Numbered from the stretch's first letter, positions 1 to 6,006 are shown. The stretch: 14,252 nucleotides of DNA from an uncultured Sphingomonas sp. (GCF_936927845.1 NZ_CAKZHV010000005.1:1-14252); one strand, 5' to 3'. The notes: generated by a model not told the origin, from the letters alone. Program-made: numbers and translations.

Positions 1-315
1 GTTGACCATTTGTTCCGACTGCCGCTGTCCATATGACAAACCTTGAGGTGCCCCCGGGTTGCGCAGGCGCGTACCGGTAACGAGGATGTCGCCCGACGAT
101 GCAGCCGAGCTGCCGTCGGCGTTGGTCGGCGCGGTCTGATCTGACGGCGCGGCGATGCTCTCGCCGGCAGGTGCCTCAATGCTTTGGCCGGGAACGGTGG
201 ACGACTGCTCGGCCGGCGTCTGTGCCGCGCCCTGAGTGCCGCCCTGAGCGAATGCGGGAACCGACAGCAGCGTTGCCGAGGCAAGCGCGGTCGCCGCGAG
301 ATAGCGTGAAATCAT
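1..315 (-). CDS. N-terminus of an exported TonB-dependent-receptor-like outer-membrane protein (partial)
   Basis: The reading frame is open for 105 codons from an ATG at 315 to the window edge, so only the N-terminus is present. The start is supported by AGAGGGG 5 nt upstream. Residues 1-24 are a clear Sec signal peptide (MISRYLAATALASATLLSVPAFA, then Q). A low-complexity Q/T/P/A/S-rich stretch follows to about residue 75, then DILVTGTRLR, which matches the TonB-box/plug-entry motif (DIVVTGSR type) common in sphingomonad TonB-dependent receptors. The full-length receptor at 6914 has the same architecture. The next residues (NPGAPQGLSYGQRQSEQMVN) are not the usual plug start with a PV-type strand, so another outer-membrane family with this leader is possible. 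The likely role is energised uptake of a large solute across the outer membrane; the substrate cannot be read from this fragment. Confidence 0.6.
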   Translation of the reverse strand, partial: MISRYLAATALASATLLSVPAFAQGGTQGAAQTPAEQSSTVPGQSIEAPAGESIAAPSDQTAPTNADGSSAASSGDILVTGTRLRNPGAPQGLSYGQRQSEQMVN

Positions 316-332
316 CAAGACCCCTCTTGTTC

Positions 333-351
333 ACATGCCATTAACGCATGT
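333..351. promoter_or_regulatory. Inverted repeat in the leader of the receptor gene
   Basis: ACATGC-N7-GCATGT, perfect 6-bp arms, centred about 27 nt upstream of the ATG at 315 and about 5 nt before its ribosome site. It could be an operator or a small leader hairpin able to affect translation. Short arms mean chance cannot be excluded. Confidence 0.25.
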
Positions 352-518
352 TGTGGGGCGTATCTGACCGGGAAAAGGCGGCCACATCAATCCGAAGCTA
401 CATTACGTTGCAATAATCTTACCGACTGTCACCCTGATGCAACATAACAGAAAACAGACAGCAAACGTGTCGTTTCTTGATGTTGCGGACGGGAAAACGA
501 TACTTTGTGCTCCTGGCT

Positions 519-536
519 TGTGACGGGGAGGTCACA
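519..536. promoter_or_regulatory. Palindrome TGTGAC-N6-GTCACA, possible operator
   Basis: A perfect 6-bp inverted repeat lies in the gene-free stretch 316-727, about 205 nt upstream of the receptor start at 315. It resembles a CRP/FNR-family site, but the TGTGA and TCACA halves are 8 nt apart rather than the canonical 6. Another dyad-binding regulator is equally possible. Apart from the 333-351 repeat, this site and the 569-610 hairpin, nothing else is recognised in 316-727. Confidence 0.3.
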
Positions 537-568
537 CCTGCCGAGCAATCACGGCACAAACGAAAACA

Positions 569-610
569 CGCCCGGACGCCGGTTCGAGCAGGTGAACCGG
601 CATCCGGGCG
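569..610 (-). terminator. Probable terminator of the minus-strand stress operon
   Basis: Arms 569-585 and 594-610 can form a 17-bp stem with an 8-nt loop. The one C/A mismatch on the plus strand becomes a G-U pair in a minus-strand transcript, which favours that direction. On the minus strand the stem is followed by TGTTTTCGTTTG, a broken T-rich tract. It lies 117 nt beyond the stop codon of the entericidin-like gene, the last gene of the operon. Confidence 0.6.
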
Positions 611-727
611 TGATCCCACCGGGACGAGCGGGGACCCGCCCCGACCGAGGGGGAGGGCGACAAGAGCGGGTGCGTGCGCCGCTTGCCCCGGTGGAATGGC
701 GTTAAGCTAAATGGGGTCGGTCAGGGC

Positions 728-868
728 TTACTTGCCCTTGTCCTTGCCTGATGCGTCTGACACAGCGTCGCCGGCCGACTTCAGGTCACGGCCCGCGCCA
801 TTGACGGTGTTGCACGCGGCGAGCGCCAGCATCGCGGTCAGGCCGGTGGCGAGAACCATCTTCTTCAT
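728..868 (-). CDS. Entericidin A/B-like small lipoprotein
   Basis: A 46-residue protein. The ATG at 868 has an excellent ribosome site (AAGGAG, 7 nt spacer), and the gene ends TAA. The N-terminus MKKMVLATGLTAMLALAACN is a lipoprotein signal peptide with lipobox LAAC, so the mature protein would begin at a lipidated Cys19. The short mature part (NTVNGAGRDLKSAGDAVSDASGKDKGK) has the N-T-x-x-G-x-G-x-D pattern and length of the entericidin family. Entericidins are small envelope lipoproteins induced in stationary phase or stress; the E. coli EcnAB pair has been described as antidote and toxin, and no second entericidin is visible here. It is the last gene of the minus-strand operon, 102 nt after the membrane-protein gene and separated from it by a GC hairpin, so it may be uncoupled from or expressed separately from the genes before it. 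Confidence 0.85.
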   Translation of the reverse strand: MKKMVLATGLTAMLALAACNTVNGAGRDLKSAGDAVSDASGKDKGK

Positions 869-935
869 GGAAAATCTCCTTGGGTGATGGGCAGGTAGCC
901 ACGAGGCCGCCCCGCCCGGGTCTTGAACAATGGGT

Positions 936-964
936 GCGGCGGGGCCGATACGCTGCCCCGCCGC
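936..964 (-). other. Strong intercistronic GC hairpin
   Basis: GCGGCGGGGC at 936-945 pairs perfectly with GCCCCGCCGC at 955-964 (9-nt loop). It lies 6 nt after the membrane-protein stop codon and 67 nt before the entericidin start. No T-run follows on the minus strand, so it is more likely an mRNA-stabilising or attenuating element than a full intrinsic terminator. It could set different levels for the two genes. Confidence 0.5.
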
Positions 965-970
965 GGCTAC

Positions 971-1870
971 TCAGCGAACCCGGCGACGCGTCGCCGCGGT
1001 GGCGCCAAAGGCGGACGCGCCTGCGCCGACCAGCAGCGCGAGGACGAGGATGAACGAGGTCTTCGACGCTGCACCCGCGGCCGCGTCGGCTGCCTTCTTG
1101 GCGGTCGCGACCGCCTCGTTCTTGGTCTGGACGAAACGCTGCTGCGCCTGATCGACCTGCGCCTGCGCTTGCGCGCGGCTGATCTTGCGCTGTGCGGCGA
1201 TGATGTCGACGATGCGGCTCTCGGCGCGCTGGCCCTCGGCCCCGCCACGCGCGAGCGCGGGCAGTTCCTTCGCAACTTCCTTTTGCGCCTGCTCCGGCGT
1301 CATCTGCGCCGGATCGCTCGGCGCGTCGGAGAGGTAATCGGACGCCTCCTGGCGGATGTCGTTCTGATCGATGCCCGCGACCGAGGCGGCGGTGGGCGCC
1401 GCGCGCGCTGCTGCACCAACGGTCGAGCCCGCGGCGCTGGCAACCGAGCCGACGGTGCGGAACGCGCCACCAATGATCCCGCCGACCGCGGAGGTGAGCA
1501 GGTAGATCGTCAGGATCAGCGTCACGCCCCACACGACCAGCCCGTGAACCAGCGCGTCGAACCGCTCGGTCACGCCCGACACGCGCGCCGCGGCATAGCC
1601 GCCCGCGCCCAGTGCCACGACCGTGGTGATCAGCCAGTAGATCCCGGCACCGATGCCGAAGCCTGCCGCACCCGGGGTCGTGCCCTCGGTCGGATCGACC
1701 ATCGAGAGGCCGATGCCGGTGCCCAGAATGCCGAGCAGCACCTGCACCGCGACCGCGATCACCACGCCCGCGAAGATCGCGCCCCACGACAAGCGCGGCA
1801 GCACTCGCGGGGTGCGGACGGTGTCGGTCGCGACGTAATCGCCCGAAACCCCCGTTACATTCGTCGCCAT
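971..1870 (-). CDS. Uncharacterised four-helix membrane protein (often annotated 'PhnA-like')
   Basis: A 299-residue protein. I chose the ATG at 1870 because AGGAG lies 5 nt upstream. A GTG two codons earlier overlaps the previous gene's stop codon (GTGA) but also overlaps that ribosome site. Hydrophobic segments lie at about 29-56 (WGAIFAGVVIAVAVQVLLGILGTGIG), 70-97, 105-134 and 272-293. A soluble, Ala/Gln-rich helical region spans about 140-270, including a conserved-looking PEQAQKEVAKELPALARGG stretch, and the tail is basic (RRRVR). Similar alphaproteobacterial proteins are commonly labelled PhnA-like, but nothing here suggests phosphonate metabolism. Placement between a CsbD-like gene and an entericidin suggests an inner-membrane stress role (inference). 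Much longer ORFs on both strands across this region are out-of-frame shadows. Confidence 0.75.
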   Translation of the reverse strand: MATNVTGVSGDYVATDTVRTPRVLPRLSWGAIFAGVVIAVAVQVLLGILGTGIGLSMVDPTEGTTPGAAGFGIGAGIYWLITTVVALGAGGYAAARVSGVTERFDALVHGLVVWGVTLILTIYLLTSAVGGIIGGAFRTVGSVASAAGSTVGAAARAAPTAASVAGIDQNDIRQEASDYLSDAPSDPAQMTPEQAQKEVAKELPALARGGAEGQRAESRIVDIIAAQRKISRAQAQAQVDQAQQRFVQTKNEAVATAKKAADAAAGAASKTSFILVLALLVGAGASAFGATAATRRRVR

Positions 1871-1872
1871 AG

Positions 1873-2127
1873 TCACTCCTGTTCTTGTTTTGGATGTTGG
1901 GTGTTGCGGCGCGAACGGGGCGGCGTGGCACCGTCGTCCTCACCGCGCTGCGCATCGGTGTCCTCGCCGCGTTTGGCGGCGTCCTGCTGCTCGCTGCGGC
2001 CGTCGCGCACTGCCTGGTCGTCGCCCAGCAGCTTGCCGATCGCTTCCTGCGCGGCGCCCTTGGCCTCGCGGACGTGCTCGGGCTCGGCCTGACCGTCCCG
2101 GTCGCGCTGTTTCTTGTCGTCGCTCAC
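1873..2127 (-). CDS. Short CsbD-like hydrophilic stress protein
   Basis: An 84-residue protein starting at GTG 2127. The start overlaps the stop codon of the LuxR reading frame by GTGA, which implies translational coupling. Residues 20-52 (REAKGAAQEAIGKLLGDDQA and on) match the CsbD core K-G-x-x-x-E-x-x-G-K-L-x-G-D. The rest is extremely hydrophilic and probably disordered (KKQRDRDGQ at the N-terminus; RGEDTDAQRGEDDGA and a QEQE end). CsbD was defined in Bacillus as a sigmaB general-stress protein; its molecular job is unknown. This is the second CsbD-like gene in the operon, and unlike the first it has no membrane anchor. The next gene starts 2 nt after its stop codon. Confidence 0.75.
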   Translation of the reverse strand: MSDDKKQRDRDGQAEPEHVREAKGAAQEAIGKLLGDDQAVRDGRSEQQDAAKRGEDTDAQRGEDDGATPPRSRRNTQHPKQEQE

Positions 2128-2438
2128 GCGTTCGCCTCCGCGAGCAGCCGCTCGCCGTCGAACCCGCGCGCGCGCGCCCAGGCGGCCGCGGCGGTGCGGC
2201 GGTTGACGCCGATCTTGGCGTAAATGCGCGCAACGTGGTTGCGCACGGTGTTGCCTGAGACGCCCAGTGCGCGCGCGATGCTCTTGTCGTCGAGCCCGCG
2301 GCAGATCAGCGCGAGCACCTCGCGCTCGCGCGGGGTCAAATCGTCGAGCGAGGCCCCACGCTCGTCGGGCTGCGGCGCGCGCAATCGCGCCAGCTTGTCC
2401 ATGATCGAGCGGCTGAACCAGCTCGTGTCCTTCATCAC
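2124..2438 (-). CDS. LuxR-type DNA-binding fragment, C-terminal piece of the frameshifted PAS regulator
   Basis: This 104-residue frame opens at GTG 2438, overlapping the premature stop of the PAS frame by GTGA. It could therefore be made as a separate protein by translational coupling if the frameshift is real. Residues about 33-92 are a complete LuxR/GerE helix-turn-helix: LTPREREVLALICRGLDDKS, then IARALGVSGNTVRNHVARIY, then AKIGVNRRTAA. The first residues, MKDTSWFSRSIMDKLARL, form the linker after the last PAS in the intact protein, not a natural N-terminus. I therefore regard it as a piece of the larger gene. If expressed alone it would be a constitutive, sensor-less DNA-binding domain. 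Confidence 0.6.
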   Translation of the reverse strand: MMKDTSWFSRSIMDKLARLRAPQPDERGASLDDLTPREREVLALICRGLDDKSIARALGVSGNTVRNHVARIYAKIGVNRRTAAAAWARARGFDGERLLAEANA

Positions 2439-3625
2439 CGCCTCGATCGCCTCGACCAGCTCGAGTTCGGTCGCCTTGCGCTGCGTGATGTCCTGAAAGG
2501 CCCAGAGCAGGCGTTCGTCGCCATGGAGCGTGAACGCCTCGGTCGAGACGAGACAGTCGATATGCCGCCCTCGCGCGTCTCGATCCCCGCCTCGTGCCCG
2601 CGCAAGGCCTCGCCCTGTTCGATCGCGCGCTCGATCTCGCGGCCCGTGCCCTCACCCGCCCACAGCCCGACGTCGCTGAGCGACTTGCCGATGATCGCGG
2701 GCGCGGCATAGCCGGTGAGCTGGGTGAAGCTCGCGTTGATCTCGCACAACAGATGCCCGTCGCGCGCGCCGATCGCCATCGCGACGGGTGCCATCTGGAA
2801 GGTGCGGGTGAAGCGCTCCTCGCTGTGGCGTAGCGCCTCCTCCGCCTGACGCCTGGGCTCCAGGTCGGCAAAGGTGAACAGCATGCACGGATCGTCGTTG
2901 AGCTCGATCGGCTGCCCGGCGACGATCACCAGCTTGGTGCCGCCCCCTGCCAGTTCCAGCCGCGCCTCCATCTGCGGGATGGTCGTGCCCTCGGCCAGGC
3001 GTGCCTTGGCGAGATCTCGGCGGTCGGCGTCGCGCAGCACGTCGATGTCGTAAACGGTGCGGCTCAGCACCGCGTCGCGCGCGAAGCCGGTCATGTCGAG
3101 GAAACCCTGGTTCACCTTGACGAAGCGCAGGTCGGACAGGCGACAAATCACCGCTGGCGCGGGGTTGGCGTTGAACGACTGCTCGAAGCGGTCCTCGGCC
3201 TCATATTGCGCGGTCACGTCCTGGATGATCAGCACGACGCAGGTCGGCGCATCCTCGTCGCGGTCGTTCAGCACCAAACTGCGGACCTGGTGGACCCAGC
3301 GTGGCTCGTCATCGCCCGCGACCGTCACCTCGACGACGACCTCCGAGAAGCGGTCGCCCGCAACGACACGCTCGATCGGGTAATCGTCGGCCTCGACACG
3401 GCGGTTGTTGCGGTAGCGCAACTGGAACCGCCGGCGATAATCGTCGACATCCGTACCGAGTTCGTCGAGCGCGCCGACGCCGTGCATCTTGAGCGCGGCG
3501 TCGTTCGCCCACAGCAACGTCTGGTCGGGATCGATCAGGATCACACCCTCGTCGAGCCCGGCGATGATCTGGCGCAGGTGGCGCAGATCGGCGGTCTCGC
3601 GCAGGGATTTGAGCGACGCGGCCAT
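2124..3625 (-). pseudogene. PAS-PAS-PAS-LuxR transcriptional regulator, broken by a one-base frameshift
   Basis: From ATG 3625 the frame encodes three PAS-type sensor domains: about residues 12-138 (GLDEGVILIDPDQTLLWAND), 145-258 (FNANPAPAVICRLSDLRFVK) and 265 onward (FQMAPVAMAIGARDGHLLCE). At residue 353-354 (bases 2564-2570, GGGCGG) the protein turns to nonsense and stops at 2435. Adding one base restores HIDCLVSTEAFTLHGDERLL, WAFQDITQRK (end of the third PAS) and then a C-terminal LuxR helix-turn-helix ending at 2124, about 500 residues in all. There is no receiver, kinase or LOV cysteine motif, so the ligand is unknown. A one-component sensor regulator inside the stress operon would be expected to control it or a wider stress regulon (inference). 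The preceding CsbD gene ends 5 nt upstream. The lesion may be a real mutation or an assembly error. Confidence 0.8.
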
Positions 3626-3630
3626 TCGCG

Positions 3631-4095
3631 TCAGGCGCGCTCGCCGTGGATCAGCCAGCCGAGCAGATACCCGCCGATGCCAGCGCCGATCGCGGCGAGC
3701 ACCGCCCAGGACGCGGGATTGTCCGACACCGCCGCATTCGCCGCACGCGTGCCGCGCGCGGCCGCGTCGCCGGCGCGATCGGCAAGGTCATGCGCGCGAT
3801 CGGCCGCACGATCGGCGACGTCACGCGTACGCTCGGCCGCACGATCGGCGACGTCGCGGGCACGGTCAGCCGCGTCGTCCAGTCGCTCCTTGGCGTCGTC
3901 GACGAAGCCCGGTGCGGCATCGATCGCGTCCTCGGCGACCGACCGCGCGCGGCCGTAGAGGTTCTCCGCGCCACCCGCGACCTGATCGACCACGCCATGG
4001 ACCTGCCAGTCGCGGCTGCCGACCGCGTCGCCGACCGCCTTCTCGACCTTGCCGCCCAGGTAGCGCGCACCGCCGTGCAGTTCGTTCTTGTTCAT
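3631..4095 (-). CDS. CsbD-family protein with 11-residue repeats and C-terminal membrane anchor
   Basis: A 154-residue protein. I chose ATG 4095 because GGAGGAG lies 5 nt upstream; the frame stays open to 4239, but those residues look like leader. Residues about 1-55 are CsbD-like (GGKVEKAVGDAVGSRDWQVH, then GVVDQVAGGAENLYGRAR). Residues 76-108 are three tandem 11-mers, ADRARDVADRA / AERTRDVADRA / ADRAHDLADRA, an amphipathic hendecad pattern as in LEA-type stress proteins. The matching DNA carries a 22-bp exact repeat (3801-3822 and 3834-3855). Residues 130-149 (WAVLAAIGAGIGGYLLGWLI) form a glycine-zipper-like membrane helix, giving a YqjD/ElaB-like tail anchor. First gene of the operon, behind the EcfG-type promoter. 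The likely role is membrane-associated stress protection (inference). Confidence 0.8.
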   Translation of the reverse strand: MNKNELHGGARYLGGKVEKAVGDAVGSRDWQVHGVVDQVAGGAENLYGRARSVAEDAIDAAPGFVDDAKERLDDAADRARDVADRAAERTRDVADRAADRAHDLADRAGDAAARGTRAANAAVSDNPASWAVLAAIGAGIGGYLLGWLIHGERA

Positions 4096-4204
4096 GCCTG
4101 CTCCTCCATCCGGGACGCCGACACGACCACGCGCCGCGACGCGCGCAGGCTCGAAGCGCTGCACGGCAAGCGGGCGGAAGCAGGGGCGTACGTTACCAAA
4201 ATCT

Positions 4205-4235
4205 CCGTTTCGGCTGCGCAACGTAGCCGTTTCGG
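4205..4235. promoter_or_regulatory. Two direct copies of CCGAAACGG at the predicted transcription start
   Basis: On the minus strand CCGAAACGG occurs at 4235-4227 and 4213-4205, 22 nt apart (about two helical turns). Each copy is itself a dyad (CCG-AAA-CGG). They lie just downstream of the EcfG-type promoter, at about +1 and +23, where a bound protein could block or modulate transcription. A third copy is at 4510-4518. The binding protein is unknown. Confidence 0.4.
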
Positions 4236-4242
4236 ACACTTC

Positions 4243-4267
4243 AACCTATGTTATAAACGTTGGTTCC
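4243..4267 (-). promoter_or_regulatory. EcfG (general stress sigma factor)-type promoter
   Basis: The minus strand reads GGAAC (4267-4263), 17 nt, GTT (4245-4243), preceded by G to give GGTT. This fits the alphaproteobacterial EcfG/sigmaT consensus GGAAC-N16-18-(C)GTT. It points at the CsbD gene starting at 4095, which would give a 5' leader of about 140 nt. It lies between the tiny ORF at 4289-4450 and the operon, giving the operon its own start. The stress-type gene content downstream supports the call. Confidence 0.6.
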
Positions 4268-4288
4268 TGGTGATTTGATACGGTTGGA

Positions 4289-4450
4289 CTAGTCCTGTTG
4301 TACCATGATGGCATTGGCGCGCCGGGTATAAAGCGCGGCGAAGCGCTGGTGCAGCAGCCGCCCGGTCTAGTCGCTGCTCCGCTCGGCCAGGGCATGATGG
4401 TCCGCGCTACGCTCCTGCAGGTGGCGACGCCCCGCGTGCGGGTTGTTCAT
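4289..4450 (-). pseudogene. Tiny Arg-rich ORF with an in-frame amber codon
   Basis: ATG 4450 has a good ribosome site (AGGAG, 8 nt spacer). The frame reads MNNPHAGRRHLQERSADHHA LAERSSD, then TAG (4369-4367), and continues in the same frame TGRLLHQRFAALYTRRANAI MVQQD to a second TAG (4291-4289). Third codon positions stay strongly G/C on both sides of the first TAG, which suggests a 53-residue gene interrupted by a nonsense mutation. A real 27-residue protein is also possible. I do not recognise the family. It lies directly upstream of the EcfG promoter on the same strand. Confidence 0.35.
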
Positions 4451-4509
4451 CGGTGTCACTCCTGGATCGCGCGTGGATGGCAGCGCTGACCCAGCACGTA
4501 GGAGAATGG

Positions 4510-4518
4510 CCGAAACGG
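4510..4518. promoter_or_regulatory. Third copy of CCGAAACGG
   Basis: The same 9-bp dyad found twice at 4205-4235 recurs here, 60 nt upstream of the ATG of the tiny ORF at 4450. This is where a regulator of that ORF would bind. I found no other copies in the window. Confidence 0.3.
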
Positions 4519-4726
4519 CGATATGGTGCGGAGCTACCAAGCAGGCACCCGATCCGCTGGGTAGATGTGTGTGCGCTGGTCAGATCGCGCATTGGCAATT
4601 TTACGGTTGCAATCTCATGTGGCGTGGATTGGCTGAGAAATGACCGCCACGATTTTGTCCGGCGAAAGCGCTGGTCATATGCGTCGAGGTGCCGCGCGAG
4701 CGATATGCCCTTGTGGTCACGAATAG

Positions 4727-4745
4727 CGATAATGCCTTATTATCG
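4727..4745. repeat. Perfect inverted repeat CGATAAT-N5-ATTATCG upstream of the recombinase
   Basis: Seven-bp arms with a 5-nt centre, 105 nt before the recombinase start, in a stretch AT-richer than its surroundings. It could be an operator for the recombinase gene or a recombinase arm/core site. No second copy is visible in the window. Otherwise the gene-free interval 4464-4849 contains nothing I recognise; a 116-residue plus-strand ORF there has no recognisable features. Confidence 0.4.
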
Positions 4746-4849
4746 AATGTGGCTATCGGCGCGCGAAAAGCAGGCTAGGGTGATGCCTCGCAGTACCGTG
4801 TGAAGCACGTTCGCGGTGCCGGTGCGCTGACGCTTTGGGGGATTGATCG

Positions 4850-5959
4850 ATGCGCGATACCGATGACGCGGGCGTGAGCGGGCAGCGCGATCTCGCGCTC
4901 GTCCACGCGCGCGACGTGTCGGCGGAGCTCGCGCGTCATGCCTCGCGCGCGCGCGCGTATATAGAAGCCGCGCGGAGTCCGGCGACGCGGCACGCCTACG
5001 CGGCCGACTGGGCGCAGTTCACCGACTGGTGTGGTGCCCACGCGCTGTCACCGCTCCCTGCGACGCCGGCAACGGTGATCCTGTTCATGACCGCGATGAA
5101 GGACGGCGATGCCGCGGCCGATCCGCCGCGACCTCCGAAGAAGCTCGCCACGTTGTCGCGCTATCTCGCCGCGATCAATGACCGCCATAAGGAGGCGGGA
5201 TTGATGCCCCCTGCCGAGCAGAACGGTGGACATTACCTGCGCCGCGCGTTCGCGGGCATCCGCAATACGCATGGTACCCGGCCGGAGCAGAAACAGGCGG
5301 CGGACGGCGAGCGGCTCGGGCGGATGCTCGCGGCAATTACTGGGGACGACGTGCGCAGCGTGCGCGACCGCGCGCTCTTGGCGATCGGCATGGCGGCCGC
5401 ACTCCGGCGGTCGGAGCTCGTCGCGCTCACCTTCACCGACGTACATTTCGTGCCTGAGGGCCTGCGCATCTTCGTCGCGCGCTCGAAGACCGATCAGGCG
5501 GGCCAGGGTGCGTGGATCGCGATCCCCGAGGGGCGGCGCATCCGTCCCAAGGCGCTGCTGCTCGAGTGGCTGCGCGTCAGCCGCGTCACCGACGGGCCGA
5601 TCTTCCGCAAGCTCGCCGAGGTGCGCATCGCGCGGCGCGATGCGTCGGGTGAGGTGATCCGCGGCGCCGATGGCCGTGCGTTGCGCGAATGGCAGGAGGA
5701 CCGCGTCCAGGCCGCCGCGCTCAGCGCGCAGAGCGTCGCGCTGGTTGTGAAGGCGCGCGCGCGAGACGCGGGGCTCGACCCTGCGCTGTTCGCGGGCCAC
5801 TCGCTGCGCTCGGGGTTCCTGACCGAGGCGGCGCGCCAGCCGGGCGCCAACATCTTCAAGATGCGCGAGGTGAGCCGCCACAAATCACTCGACATCCTCG
5901 CCACCTACGTGCGCGAACACGACGGTTTCCGCGATCACGCGGGTGAGCGGTTCCTGTAA
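4850..5959 (+). CDS. Tyrosine-type site-specific recombinase/integrase
   Basis: A 369-residue protein starting at ATG 4850, with GGGGGA 7 nt upstream. Residues about 35-140 are the SAM-like, core-DNA-binding domain (SPATRHAYAADWAQFTDWCG, then ATLSRYLAAINDRH). Residues about 165-365 are the catalytic domain with every key residue visible: Arg186 in AALRRSELVAL, Lys213 in ARSKTDQ, His317 and Arg320 in HSLRSGF, His344 in SRHKSLD and the nucleophile Tyr353 in ATYVRE. It should cut and rejoin DNA through a 3'-phosphotyrosine link. An insertion at about 255-285 (RRDASGEVIRGADGRALREW) is predicted between strand and helix elements. It is an orphan: no tRNA, excisionase or phage gene is nearby, so it may be a remnant of a mobile island or a domesticated recombinase. 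Xer function is unlikely given the context, but not excluded. Confidence 0.9.
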   Translation: MRDTDDAGVSGQRDLALVHARDVSAELARHASRARAYIEAARSPATRHAYAADWAQFTDWCGAHALSPLPATPATVILFMTAMKDGDAAADPPRPPKKLATLSRYLAAINDRHKEAGLMPPAEQNGGHYLRRAFAGIRNTHGTRPEQKQAADGERLGRMLAAITGDDVRSVRDRALLAIGMAAALRRSELVALTFTDVHFVPEGLRIFVARSKTDQAGQGAWIAIPEGRRIRPKALLLEWLRVSRVTDGPIFRKLAEVRIARRDASGEVIRGADGRALREWQEDRVQAAALSAQSVALVVKARARDAGLDPALFAGHSLRSGFLTEAARQPGANIFKMREVSRHKSLDILATYVREHDGFRDHAGERFL

Positions 5960-5992
5960 GATACTTAGTAGGGTAAAGTTGTCGACATCAAT

Positions 5993-6006
5993 ACACGTAG
6001 ACGTGT
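5993..6006. repeat. Inverted repeat ACACGT-AG-ACGTGT downstream of the recombinase
   Basis: Perfect 6-bp arms with a 2-nt centre, 34 nt after the recombinase stop codon. A T6 run follows 12 nt later (about 6018-6023), too far for a classic intrinsic terminator. A weak terminator or a recombination/attachment half-site are both possible. Confidence 0.25.

Noticed and set aside
519..536. Canonical CRP binding site
   Set aside because: The half-sites match TGTGA/TCACA but are 8 nt apart instead of 6, so I kept it only as an undefined palindrome.
786..1955. 389-residue minus-strand ORF, and a 389-residue plus-strand ORF at 923-2092
   Set aside because: Both are shadow frames with Arg/Gly-rich nonsense. 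They cross the membrane-protein gene and neighbours whose own frames have ribosome sites and recognisable features.
4453..4803. 116-residue plus-strand ORF in the gap before the recombinase
   Set aside because: No ribosome site, no recognisable motif and mixed composition. It also overlaps the leader of the minus-strand tiny ORF.
4944..4963. 20-nt alternating CG/TA tract that could adopt Z-DNA
   Set aside because: It lies within the recombinase coding region and is explained by Ala/Arg codons in high-GC DNA.
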